A stretch of 64,000 nt of DNA, from positions 1,736,001-1,800,000 of the forward strand of contig CP092441.1 in assembly GCA_030067835.1 (NCBI GenBank). The letters run 5' to 3'. Positions 51,661 through 59,492 of this stretch are shown here, in pieces. Below the pieces are notes generated by a model. It was not told the origin of the DNA. It saw only the letters and a list, made by a program, of their open reading frames with translations, and did no database searches. The stretch comes from Chakrabartyella piscis (GTDB lineage: Bacteria; Bacillota; Clostridia; Lachnospirales; Anaerotignaceae). Both the position numbers and the translations under genes were made by a program. Position 1 is the stretch's first letter, and each line of letters begins with the position of its first letter.

Positions 51661-52766
51661 TATAGATCCCCTCCTTCTTTTGCAAGTTCAATTTGTTTCA
51701 TTTCTTCTTTTGCACCTTTTACAACCATTTTATGTTTTGTTTTTGCCATAAATTGTTCTGCTGCAAAGAACAAGAAGATAACTGCTTGGATAATATCAAT
51801 CATTTCCGCAGGAACACCAGCATAAATGGACATCAATTCGCATCCTCTATCCAAATATGCAATGAACAACGCTGCAAATGGAACCAATATTGGATTGTTT
51901 TTTGCCAAAATTGCAACGGTAAGACCTGTCCAACCATAGCCTGGCAAACCTTGCCAACGGAAGGTTTCATATCTGCCCAAAACTTCGATTGCACCACCCA
52001 TACCAGACAATGCACCACCAATTACTTGGGAAATTACCAAAACTGCTCCAACTTTCATACCAGAATATTTGGAGAAAGATTCATTAATACCAATCATACG
52101 AATGGTGTAGCCCCAACGAGTACGATACATGAAGATTGCCACCAAAATAGTAGCGATAATTGCAACTGGGAATCCCCAAGTCAATTCTGTTCCTGTTACC
52201 ATTTTACCAATCAATGATGTAGATTCCATCGGAAAAGTTTGTGTAGCACCTTTGGATCTATCCGCAAAGTTCATGTTTAAGAAATGCAAAACAATGTACA
52301 TTACAACATAATTGAGCATCAGTGATGAAACCATTTCACTGGCTTTTAATTTCACTTTCAACACAGCTGGAATAATCATAATCAAACCACCAGTGATGGT
52401 ACCAATCAAAACACTTGCTACAACGTGCAAACCAGCAGACATAGGAACATATATCCCTACAAGAGCTGCTACGAATCCACCTGCCATTACAGCACCTTCA
52501 CCACCCAAGTTGAATTGATTTGCAGAGAACATAACACAAACTGCAAGACCTGTGAAAATCATTGGTGTGGTACGTCCCAAAATGGTCAAAATGGATTTTG
52601 TATTGAGTGCTCCACTTGTCCAAACAGGTCTAATGAGCAAACATTGGAGTGCAGATGCTGGATCATCAGAACTTGCAAAAATCAAGAGAAACGCAACAGC
52701 GATAGCAATGGTAATGGCAATCAAACCACGAGCTATCTCAAACATAATATTTCTTTTATCACTCAT
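51660..52766 (-). CDS. BMP-type nucleoside ABC transporter, permease subunit (NupP-like)
   Basis: This 368-residue membrane protein is the first of two paired permeases. The segments NQFNLGGEGAVMAGGFVAA and GLTVAILAKNNPILVPFAAL match the YufP/NupP group. About ten hydrophobic helices are predicted, and a lysine-rich cytosolic tail (KTKHKMVVKGAKEEMK) ends the protein. The gene overlaps the ATPase gene by eight bases and the following permease gene by one base, so the membrane and ATPase subunits are translated in a coupled way. It forms the import channel together with the second permease. Confidence 0.88.
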   Translation of the reverse strand: MSDKRNIMFEIARGLIAITIAIAVAFLLIFASSDDPASALQCLLIRPVWTSGALNTKSILTILGRTTPMIFTGLAVCVMFSANQFNLGGEGAVMAGGFVAALVGIYVPMSAGLHVVASVLIGTITGGLIMIIPAVLKVKLKASEMVSSLMLNYVVMYIVLHFLNMNFADRSKGATQTFPMESTSLIGKMVTGTELTWGFPVAIIATILVAIFMYRTRWGYTIRMIGINESFSKYSGMKVGAVLVISQVIGGALSGMGGAIEVLGRYETFRWQGLPGYGWTGLTVAILAKNNPILVPFAALFIAYLDRGCELMSIYAGVPAEMIDIIQAVIFLFFAAEQFMAKTKHKMVVKGAKEEMKQIELAKEGGDL

Positions 52767-54318
52767 GGATAACCCTCCTTACTTCTTCATCGCTTTGTTG
52801 TTTCAAACCAAGCATATATTCACCCATCATGCTATCTGTCAAAACAGATGTATCTTCAAAATAGGCTGCAATTTTACCATTGTACATAATCATCAAACTA
52901 TCAGAAAGTTCCATAACTTCATTCAAATCTGCTGAAACCAAAAGCACTGCTGCACCTTCACGACTGAGCTCTACCAATTTTTTACGAATGAATTCTGTTG
53001 CACCAACGTCAATACCACGTGTAGGTTGGTCTGCAATAATGAGACATGGTTCTGCTGAAAACTCACGTGCAACAACTACTTTTTGGATGTTACCACCAGA
53101 AAGCATACCCACTTGTTGTTTTCTGGATTTGCAAAGCACTTTGTATTCTGCAATGAGTTTGTCGCTATCTTCGTGCATAGCTTTCATATTGAACAAAGGA
53201 CCTTTGTTGTATTTTTGATCAGAGCATCTATCGCTCATGATATTTTCTTCAATGGTACCTGTTCCAGCAATACCAAAGACCATACGATCTTCTGGAATCA
53301 AAGAAACACCATAGCCACGAATGTCTTTTTGTGGTACTCCAATCACATTTTTACCATTGACAGTTACTTCACCATCATCTGGAATATTCAAATTGAATAG
53401 CATTTCCACCAATTCTTTTTGACCATTGCCTTCAACCCCAGCAATACCCAAAATTTCACCTTTACGTACATCAAAAGAAATTTTATCCAACATTTTCTTT
53501 TTCCAATCGTTGGTATATTCCAATTCAGATACACGCAAAACCACATCTGTTGGTTGTGCTTTGTCTTTTTCTACAGTCAAAACAACGTCACGTCCTACCA
53601 TCAAACGAGAAATTTCTTCTTTAGAAGTGGTTGCTGTTTCATGGACACCCATGGATTTACCAGCACGTACAATGGTCAAACGATCTGTGATTTGTTTGAT
53701 TTCGTTGAGTTTATGGGAAATGAAAATCAATGTATAGCCTTGTTCTTTGAGATGCACCAATTCTTTGAACAATTCTTCTGTTTCTTGTGTGGTCAAAACC
53801 GCAGTTGGTTCATCCAAAATCAAAATTTTTGCACCACGCACAAGGGCTTTTAGAATTTCCACTTTTTGTTTCATACCAACTGGAATATCACGCACTTTTG
53901 CTTGTGGATCTACATGCAAATTGTATTTTTGGGAAAATTCCTCTGTCAAACGCACAGCTTCTTTATAGTTAATGAACAAGCCTTTTTTAGGCTCCATACC
54001 CATAACAATATTTTCTGCAACCGTCAAACTTGGAACCAACATAAAATGTTGATGTACCATACCAATTCCCTTTGCAATTGCAACATTTGGAGAAGACAAA
54101 TGCACTTTTTCACCATTGACAAAGATTTCGCCTTCTGTTGGTTGTTCCAAACCAAAAAGCATTTTCATAAGTGTAGATTTACCTGCACCATTTTCACCCA
54201 TAAGTGCATGAATTTCACCTTTTCTTACGTTGAAATCCACACCCTGATTGGCTGCAACCCCATTGGGATATACCTTTGTAATCCCTTTCATTTGAACAAC
54301 ATATTCGTTGTTTTCCAT
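52759..54318 (-). CDS. BMP-type nucleoside ABC transporter, ATP-binding subunit (NupO-like)
   Basis: This is a double ATPase (519 residues from this start) like those of ribose and nucleoside importers. The first domain has Walker A GENGAGKSTLMKML and Walker B KILILDEPTAVLT. The second, partly degenerate, domain has GVEGNGQKELVEML, then the signature LSGGNIQKVVVARE and PTRGIDVGATEFI. AGGAGG lies ten bases before the ATG at 54318, whereas the ATG at 54348 has none. The gene follows the lipoprotein gene after a strong hairpin terminator, so its expression is expected to be lower than that of the lipoprotein. Confidence 0.92.
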   Translation of the reverse strand: MENNEYVVQMKGITKVYPNGVAANQGVDFNVRKGEIHALMGENGAGKSTLMKMLFGLEQPTEGEIFVNGEKVHLSSPNVAIAKGIGMVHQHFMLVPSLTVAENIVMGMEPKKGLFINYKEAVRLTEEFSQKYNLHVDPQAKVRDIPVGMKQKVEILKALVRGAKILILDEPTAVLTTQETEELFKELVHLKEQGYTLIFISHKLNEIKQITDRLTIVRAGKSMGVHETATTSKEEISRLMVGRDVVLTVEKDKAQPTDVVLRVSELEYTNDWKKKMLDKISFDVRKGEILGIAGVEGNGQKELVEMLFNLNIPDDGEVTVNGKNVIGVPQKDIRGYGVSLIPEDRMVFGIAGTGTIEENIMSDRCSDQKYNKGPLFNMKAMHEDSDKLIAEYKVLCKSRKQQVGMLSGGNIQKVVVAREFSAEPCLIIADQPTRGIDVGATEFIRKKLVELSREGAAVLLVSADLNEVMELSDSLMIMYNGKIAAYFEDTSVLTDSMMGEYMLGLKQQSDEEVRRVIHE

Positions 54319-54465
54319 AAACGGACAACCTCCTTTTCCGTTTCCCACTCACATTGAATCAATTTGTTATTTTATAATTTCGTTATTTATATCTTCAAAA
54401 AAGCCTTTTTTTCTATCACAAAGCCAATGGTACAATGACACAAAAAAACTTTCTTCAAGAAATAT

Positions 54466-54491
54466 GAAAAAAGGGGAGCAAGAAGCTCCCC
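54466..54491 (-). terminator. strong hairpin between lipoprotein and ATPase genes
   Basis: On the minus strand GGGGAGC and GCTCCCC form a perfect stem with loop TTCTT, followed by CTTTTTT-like sequence. It probably limits read-through to the ATPase and permease genes. Confidence 0.85.
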
Positions 54492-54518
54492 ATATACATC
54501 ATTTTAAAGCAAGAATCA

Positions 54519-55664
54519 TCAAGGTTTTACAGATTCTCTAAGAGTGATAACACCGTCTGTTGTATCACCGATAGCTGTAGGAACATCGATAGAACCATCA
54601 GCAATACCAGCCATAGCAGCTTCAACCAATTCTTTTACAGAATCAGGAGCCATTGTAGCATAGTTTTTATCTGTAACCATACCAACGCCATCTTCAGCAA
54701 TACCCAAAAGTGTGTGTTCGCCAAAAGGAGCAGCATCAGCGTCCATTTGATCGAAGAACCAGATCAAACCACTACCAATGTTTTTCAAACCAGATGTCAA
54801 TGTGATTGCAGCCAACTCAGCGGAGAATGTAGCTTCTTGGTCAGAGTCAACACCGATGAAGTAAGCTTTACCTGTTTCCAAAGCAGCTTCTGCAGCACCG
54901 TTACCAGCGTTACCAGAAACACCCCAAATGATATCACAGTTGTTGTCGTTGATCATAGATTCTGCCAATTCTTTACCTTTTGCAGGGTCAACATAGTCAT
55001 TTGTGTATCTTGTGTCAATTTTGATATCAGGGTTTACAGATTGTGCACCCAAGATGAAACCATACAAGAAGTCATTGATTACAGGGCTATCTACACCACC
55101 AACAAAACCGATAACAGCATCTTCATTGATACCTTCAATGCTTGTTTCTGTTGTCATAGCTGCTGCGAATGTACCAACCATGTAACCCATATCATTTTGT
55201 GCGAAATACAAGTTAGCAACGTTTGGAAGTTCATAAGATGTATCATCATAGATTACATATTTTTGATCTGGATACATTTCAGAAACGTTTTTCAATTGGT
55301 CTGGCATTTGGTAAGTACCAACAACGATTACGTCATATTCACCAGATGCAGAAACTTCTTCCAAGTAGCCTTCCCATTTAGGTTCATCTTCTGTAGTACC
55401 ACCCATTTCAATTGTTGTGTAAGTGATTCTACCTGCTGCTGCCAATTCAGCCAAACCAGCTTCTGCAGAGTCAAAGAAAGATTTGTCACCCAAAGTACCA
55501 TTTACCAAGTTACATACGTTGTAAACTGTTTGTCCTTCTTCTACAGATGCACTGCTGCTATCTGCTGCGGAACTGGAATCAGCAGAACTGCTGCTACCGC
55601 CACAACCTGCAAGCATAGAAACTGCAAGTACAGATGCCAATGTCAAAGCCATAATTTTCTTCAT
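54519..55664 (-). CDS. BMP family nucleoside-binding lipoprotein
   Basis: This 381-residue protein is exported and anchored to the membrane by a lipid on Cys21 (lipobox LAGC after a 20-residue signal peptide). A serine/alanine-rich linker follows. The body matches the BMP/PnrA family of nucleoside-binding proteins. It contains LGDKSFFDSAEAGLAEL, GFVGGVDSPVINDFLYGF and IWGVSGNAGNGAAEAA, all typical of this group. The open frame begins at 55712, but GGAGG seven bases before the ATG at 55664 and the signal peptide fix the start. It is the first gene of the ABC operon and is followed at once by a strong hairpin. Confidence 0.93.
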   Translation of the reverse strand: MKKIMALTLASVLAVSMLAGCGGSSSSADSSSAADSSSASVEEGQTVYNVCNLVNGTLGDKSFFDSAEAGLAELAAAGRITYTTIEMGGTTEDEPKWEGYLEEVSASGEYDVIVVGTYQMPDQLKNVSEMYPDQKYVIYDDTSYELPNVANLYFAQNDMGYMVGTFAAAMTTETSIEGINEDAVIGFVGGVDSPVINDFLYGFILGAQSVNPDIKIDTRYTNDYVDPAKGKELAESMINDNNCDIIWGVSGNAGNGAAEAALETGKAYFIGVDSDQEATFSAELAAITLTSGLKNIGSGLIWFFDQMDADAAPFGEHTLLGIAEDGVGMVTDKNYATMAPDSVKELVEAAMAGIADGSIDVPTAIGDTTDGVITLRESVKP

Positions 55665-55734
55665 AAACATTCCTCCATATTCTATATTACATACCCTTAA
55701 CAAAATGCTCACATTTCAAGCACTTTATGAAATA

Positions 55735-55763
55735 ATCTTACATGAACCCTTTGTTTTTGTCAA
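55735..55763 (-). promoter_or_regulatory. promoter of the nucleoside ABC transporter operon
   Basis: On the minus strand TTGACA (55758-55763) and TAAGAT (55735-55740) are 17 bases apart. The short leader does not contain a recognisable purine riboswitch. The remaining gap 55764-56033 to sigF is AT-rich and I see nothing further in it. Confidence 0.7.
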
Positions 55764-56033
55764 TAAATCTGTGTTGATTCCTTTACTTTCCTTCTACTTT
55801 CTTTCTATTTTTTCTACAAAATTACCATTCATTTTATGTGTATTCTTACAAGGCTCATCGCATTTCACACAGTATTTTTACACATTTTGCTTAAATCAAA
55901 GTATCCCATCCACCCTGTCAACCCTTCTTTTATAGCAATTTGTATACAAAATCCTTGTTTTTATGTCATTTCTACCAAAATTCACTTGAAATACACTATG
56001 ATATGCATTTTTTCCACATATTTCTTACAATTT

Positions 56034-56744
56034 TTAACAATTCATATGTGTTCTCATTCCCAAAAGAATACGTTTCTCAATTCTGGAAACTTGTACCTGT
56101 GATATGTTTAAAACTTCTGCCACTTCTCGTTGGGTATACTCCTTAAAATAACGCATCCATATCAATTGTTTCTCCATTTCGTCTAAATTCCCAATGACTT
56201 CTTTGAGATGCAAATGGTTGCACAACTGGTCTTCTTCATTCTTCTGTACAATCAATTGTTCTAGGGTACCTTCACCATCAGCAGATATGGGTGCATTCAA
56301 ACTTTCCACATCTCGTCTGGATTCCAATGCTGGTATGAGAATGTCCAAATCCACCTGCAATTCTTTTGCCAACTCTGCCACTGTGACTTCTCTATTCCAT
56401 TCATATTGTAATTTTTCTTCTACAATTTTTGCTTTTTGTGCCAATTCTTTCAGCGATCGACTGACTTTGATTTTACCATCATCACGTAAAAATCGTTGTA
56501 TTTCTCCAATAATCATTGGTACTGCATAAGTAGAAAACTTCACATCATACGAAAAATCAAATCGTTCAATGCATTTCAGCAAACCAATGTTTCCTATCTG
56601 GTATAAATCTTCTGACTCCACTCCTCTACCTTGAAAACGATGTACCACACGCCAAACCAAACCAGAATTTTCCACAATGAGTGTTTCTTTTGCTTCTGGT
56701 TTCCCTTGTTGCGCCTGTTCAATGAGTCGTTTTGTATGTTCCAC
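56034..56744 (-). CDS. sigF: RNA polymerase sporulation sigma factor sigma-F
   Basis: This 236-residue sigma factor is active in the forespore after asymmetric division. Region 2 is visible as ENSGLVWRVVHRFQGRG and EDLYQIGNIGLLKCIERFDFS, region 3 around REVTVAELAKEL, and region 4 as YTQREVAEVLNISQVQVSRIEKR (two parts). The size and the order of genes (spoIIAA, spoIIAB, sigF) are the classical spoIIA operon. It is held inactive by SpoIIAB until dephosphorylated SpoIIAA displaces it. The ATG lies nine bases after the stop of spoIIAB. This shows the organism belongs to an endospore-forming lineage. Confidence 0.96.
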   Translation of the reverse strand: MEHTKRLIEQAQQGKPEAKETLIVENSGLVWRVVHRFQGRGVESEDLYQIGNIGLLKCIERFDFSYDVKFSTYAVPMIIGEIQRFLRDDGKIKVSRSLKELAQKAKIVEEKLQYEWNREVTVAELAKELQVDLDILIPALESRRDVESLNAPISADGEGTLEQLIVQKNEEDQLCNHLHLKEVIGNLDEMEKQLIWMRYFKEYTQREVAEVLNISQVQVSRIEKRILLGMRTHMNC

Positions 56745-56753
56745 ACCATCGCC

Positions 56754-57182
56754 TCACTCCCTACTCAATTTTTTGTACATGGAAACTCTAGTGCCAAGAT
56801 TTGGTGTACTGACAACCATAATCCCTTCCATAAAGGCTTCCATTATGGTAAATCCCATGCCAGAACGTTCCAATTCAGGTTTGGATGTATACAGTGGTTC
56901 CATAGCCCTTGTGATATCTCCAATTCCTTTACCTTTATCAGCCACTTCTATGTATATGGTTTCCTCTGCATATCCACAAAACAGTTCCACCATGCCATCT
57001 TGTCCTTCGTATCCATGAATAATCGCATTGGTAACCGCTTCTGAAACAGCAGTTTTTACATCTGTTATTTCTGATACTGTTGGATCGTATGTAGCCAAAA
57101 AAGAAGTCACCAAAACCCTAGTCAATGATTCATTTTGCGATTTTGCTGCAAAATATGTTACGCATTCATTTTCATATTTCAT
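56754..57182 (-). CDS. spoIIAB: anti-sigma-F factor and protein kinase SpoIIAB
   Basis: This 142-residue GHKL-fold protein binds sigma-F with ATP and phosphorylates SpoIIAA on serine. The N-box is AVSEAVTNAIIHGY near residue 46, the G1 box is VADKGKGI, and the lid/G2 region is ERSGMGFTIME. Length is normal. It begins one base after the stop of spoIIAA, with GGAGG eight bases upstream inside the end of that gene, and is followed closely by sigF. The gene order and spacing indicate a single transcript. Regulation by Spo0A and sigma-H is usual for the operon, but I could not identify clear boxes upstream. Confidence 0.95.
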   Translation of the reverse strand: MKYENECVTYFAAKSQNESLTRVLVTSFLATYDPTVSEITDVKTAVSEAVTNAIIHGYEGQDGMVELFCGYAEETIYIEVADKGKGIGDITRAMEPLYTSKPELERSGMGFTIMEAFMEGIMVVSTPNLGTRVSMYKKLSRE

Positions 57183-57183
57183 T

Positions 57184-57531
57184 TTATTTCCCTCCTTCCA
57201 AGTGTTGAATTGCTTGCTCTAAATTTGGGTAGCAAGAAATGATTCGATCCATAGCTGACATACGAAATATCTGTTCCACTCGTTCATTTGGATTTGCAAT
57301 GACCACTTTACCACCCATACATTTTGCTACCTTGTATCTGCCAATCATTGCACCAATACCTGAACTATCCATGAAATCCACTCCACTCATTTCAAATATC
57401 ATATGTTTTCCTCGTATTTTTTCAAAATTATGTTCCACTGCTACACGCATATGCTCACATGTATGATGATCAATTTCTCCTTGTATGCGTACAATTAAAA
57501 TTTGATTTCGTTTTGAAAATTTCAGTTCCAT
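57184..57531 (-). CDS. spoIIAA: anti-sigma-F factor antagonist SpoIIAA
   Basis: This small STAS-domain protein (115 residues) releases sigma-F from SpoIIAB when dephosphorylated by SpoIIE. The phosphorylated serine lies in DFMDSSGIGAMIGRY near residue 57, the classical location. The N-terminal strand QILIVRIQGEIDHHTCEHM is also typical. A purine-rich GGGGG lies a few bases before the ATG. The gene opens the spoIIA operon; the 266 bases upstream contain a hairpin repeat and the terminator of the neighbouring ABC operon. Its promoter must lie near 57540-57640 but was not identified with confidence. Confidence 0.95.
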   Translation of the reverse strand: MELKFSKRNQILIVRIQGEIDHHTCEHMRVAVEHNFEKIRGKHMIFEMSGVDFMDSSGIGAMIGRYKVAKCMGGKVVIANPNERVEQIFRMSAMDRIISCYPNLEQAIQHLEGGK

Positions 57532-57687
57532 ATGTACCCCCTTTTCTCTGATACCTCTACAACTATTTCAACCCTAATTGTATCGTAAAATATGATTGTA
57601 TTTTCAAAAATCCATCTTCTAGTTTCTCCATTTTTCTTGGTTTTGATACATGTTTTTACAAAAGATTGTTTCCATAAGTTGAATTTC

Positions 57688-57714
57688 GGGAGCCCACATA
57701 GGGACTCCCCTACA
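57688..57714. repeat. GTAGGG-flanked hairpin repeat, copy 5
   Basis: GGGAGCCC pairs with GGGACTCCC with one bulged base and loop ACATA, followed by CTACA. The flank matches the other copies while the stem sequence is different. Confidence 0.6.
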
Positions 57715-57746
57715 AGTACACTTCACAATTGCGTTTTCCAAGCATA

Positions 57747-57778
57747 CAAAAAAGCCTACTCAAATTTTGAATAGGCTT
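57747..57778 (-). terminator. terminator of the MacAB-like operon
   Basis: On the minus strand AAGCCTATTCAAA pairs with TTTGAGTAGGCTT with one wobble, and a T-run follows. Confidence 0.85.
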
Positions 57779-57797
57779 CCATGTTAATTTTATGAAC

Positions 57798-58457
57798 TTA
57801 TGAGATATTACCATCCACAATACGAATGATACGATCTGCATGTTTTGCAATATTTTCATCATGGGTAATCATAACAATGGTATTGCCCGCTTTGTGGAGA
57901 TTTTTGAACAAGTTGATTACTTCATGACCTGTTTTACTATCCAAAGCACCTGTTGGTTCATCGGCAAGCAAAATTGCCGGATGTCCAACCAAAGCACGTG
58001 CTACTGCCACACGCTGTTGTTGACCACCTGATAATTCTGAAGGTTTATGTCCCATTCTTTCTGTTAGACCCAAGAGTTCAATGGTTTCCATTGCCAAGAT
58101 GGTTGCTTCTGTTTTGGAATATCCACGCACCAACAAAGGCATAACCACATTTTGGATGACTGTATATGTTGGAATCAATTGGTATTTTTGGAAGATAAAT
58201 CCAATTTTTTCATTACGAACTTGTGTCAATTCTTCACCCTTCATTTGGTGAATTGGGATACCATCCAAATAATATTCACCAGAATCCCATTCATCCATAC
58301 AACCAATGATGTTCATTAGGGTGGATTTACCAGAACCAGAAGGTCCCAAAACCGCTACAAATTCATTTGGTGCCACAGAAACATCTATGGATTTTAGTAC
58401 AGTCAGTACCTCATCACCAACATCGTAACTTTTTACGATTTGCTTCATCTGAATCAT
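57798..58457 (-). CDS. MacB/LolD-type ABC transporter ATP-binding protein
   Basis: This 219-residue ATPase energises the adjacent FtsX-type permease. Walker A is GPSGSGKSTLMNIIG, the signature is LSGGQQQRVAVARAL and Walker B is AILLADEPTGALD, followed by the switch histidine in VMITHDEN. The family includes MacB-type macrolide or toxin exporters, lipoprotein sorting systems and peptide-resistance transporters. The gene begins one base after the stop of the Met-rich lipoprotein gene and is the last of four genes (adaptor, permease, lipoprotein, ATPase). Genes of this type are commonly controlled by a two-component system, and a sensor kinase gene precedes the operon here. Confidence 0.92.
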   Translation of the reverse strand: MIQMKQIVKSYDVGDEVLTVLKSIDVSVAPNEFVAVLGPSGSGKSTLMNIIGCMDEWDSGEYYLDGIPIHQMKGEELTQVRNEKIGFIFQKYQLIPTYTVIQNVVMPLLVRGYSKTEATILAMETIELLGLTERMGHKPSELSGGQQQRVAVARALVGHPAILLADEPTGALDSKTGHEVINLFKNLHKAGNTIVMITHDENIAKHADRIIRIVDGNIS

Positions 58458-58458
58458 A

Positions 58459-59481
58459 TTAACCCCCCAATACTTCCATACTTACAATCACACCATCTTC
58501 ATTGAATACAATGCTTACATATGACTTTTCTGTCAATTGCAAGAATGTGGTTTCCACACCATATTGATCAATTGGTGTACCCACTGGAATGGTATATACT
58601 TCATATACATCACTGAGAATTACAGCACTGTATACATTGCTGATGAGTGCATCTTTCAATTCTTCTACAGAGCTATAGCTTGTGCTACTGGAACCGCTTG
58701 TCATGCTACCCATATCACCCATGCCACCGCCACCAGACATACCTCCAGACATTTCACCCATACCACCAGCAGATCTATCTCCCATACCTTCTGGCATTTC
58801 ACCTGAAGTTCTATCTGGCATTTCACCGCTCATTGCGTTTGACATAGGTGCTTCTGTTGTAGCTGTTTCTGTAGGTGCAGTTGTATTGGTTGTTGCTTCT
58901 ATAGGTGCAGTTGTTGCATTTGTGGTGGCTTCTGTTGTAGATGCAGATGCCATTTGACCACCCATAGCACCACGTTCTGACATGCCTTCTGGCATTTCAC
59001 CTGAAGTTCTATCTGGCATTTCACCAGATGACATACGCTCTGACATGCCTTCTGGCATTTCTCCAGATGACATACGTTCTTGCATTCCTTCAGGCATTTC
59101 ACCTTCAGGCATTTCACCCGTTGCAACTCTTTCTGACATACCTTCAGGCATTTCGCCCATTTCACCACGTACTGGCATTCCACCTTCTACCATTTCACCA
59201 GTAGGCATTTCTGTGGTTTCGCTTGGTTGTTCTGTCATTCCTTGTGACATTTCACCTTGCATCATACCACCACCCATTCCTTGAGAAGTGGTTGCATATT
59301 CGCCAATTTGCACTGTGATTTGATTTCCTGCCACTTCAATCAATCGTCCAATGACAACTGTTGTATTTTCTAAAACTTCTGTTTCTGCTGTTGCTGTTGT
59401 TTGTGTTGTTGTAGACCCGCAACCAGTCACCATAAGGGCAACCATTACAAGAGTCAAACACAATTTGTATACTCTCTTCAT
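58459..59481 (-). CDS. Met-rich, low-complexity repeat lipoprotein within an ABC efflux operon
   Basis: A signal peptide ends in the lipobox VTGC, so the 340-residue protein is probably a membrane-anchored lipoprotein. Residues of roughly 60-260 hold about 34 methionines in repeats of the type GEMPEGMSERM and SGEMPDRTSGEMPEGM. The last motif occurs twice, separated by a Thr/Ala-rich linker. The last 70 residues look like a folded domain (SSVEELKDALISNVYSAVI, then YVSIVFNEDGVIVSMEV). A short strand-rich piece (VVIGRLIEVAGNQITVQIG) follows the lipid anchor. I do not recognise a family for the whole. The Met spacing could bind Cu(I) or Ag(I). The gene lies between permease and ATPase genes of an exporter. 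Confidence 0.7.
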   Translation of the reverse strand: MKRVYKLCLTLVMVALMVTGCGSTTTQTTATAETEVLENTTVVIGRLIEVAGNQITVQIGEYATTSQGMGGGMMQGEMSQGMTEQPSETTEMPTGEMVEGGMPVRGEMGEMPEGMSERVATGEMPEGEMPEGMQERMSSGEMPEGMSERMSSGEMPDRTSGEMPEGMSERGAMGGQMASASTTEATTNATTAPIEATTNTTAPTETATTEAPMSNAMSGEMPDRTSGEMPEGMGDRSAGGMGEMSGGMSGGGGMGDMGSMTSGSSSTSYSSVEELKDALISNVYSAVILSDVYEVYTIPVGTPIDQYGVETTFLQLTEKSYVSIVFNEDGVIVSMEVLGG

Positions 59482-59492
59482 ATTGTCACCCC

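Noticed and set aside
55665-55740. Purine riboswitch in the nucleoside transporter leader
   Set aside because: The predicted leader is only about 65 bases and lacks the three-way junction core motifs.
57532-57690. Sigma-H promoter and Spo0A boxes before spoIIAA
   Set aside because: Partial resemblances exist, but no box pair with correct spacing was convincing, so none is annotated.
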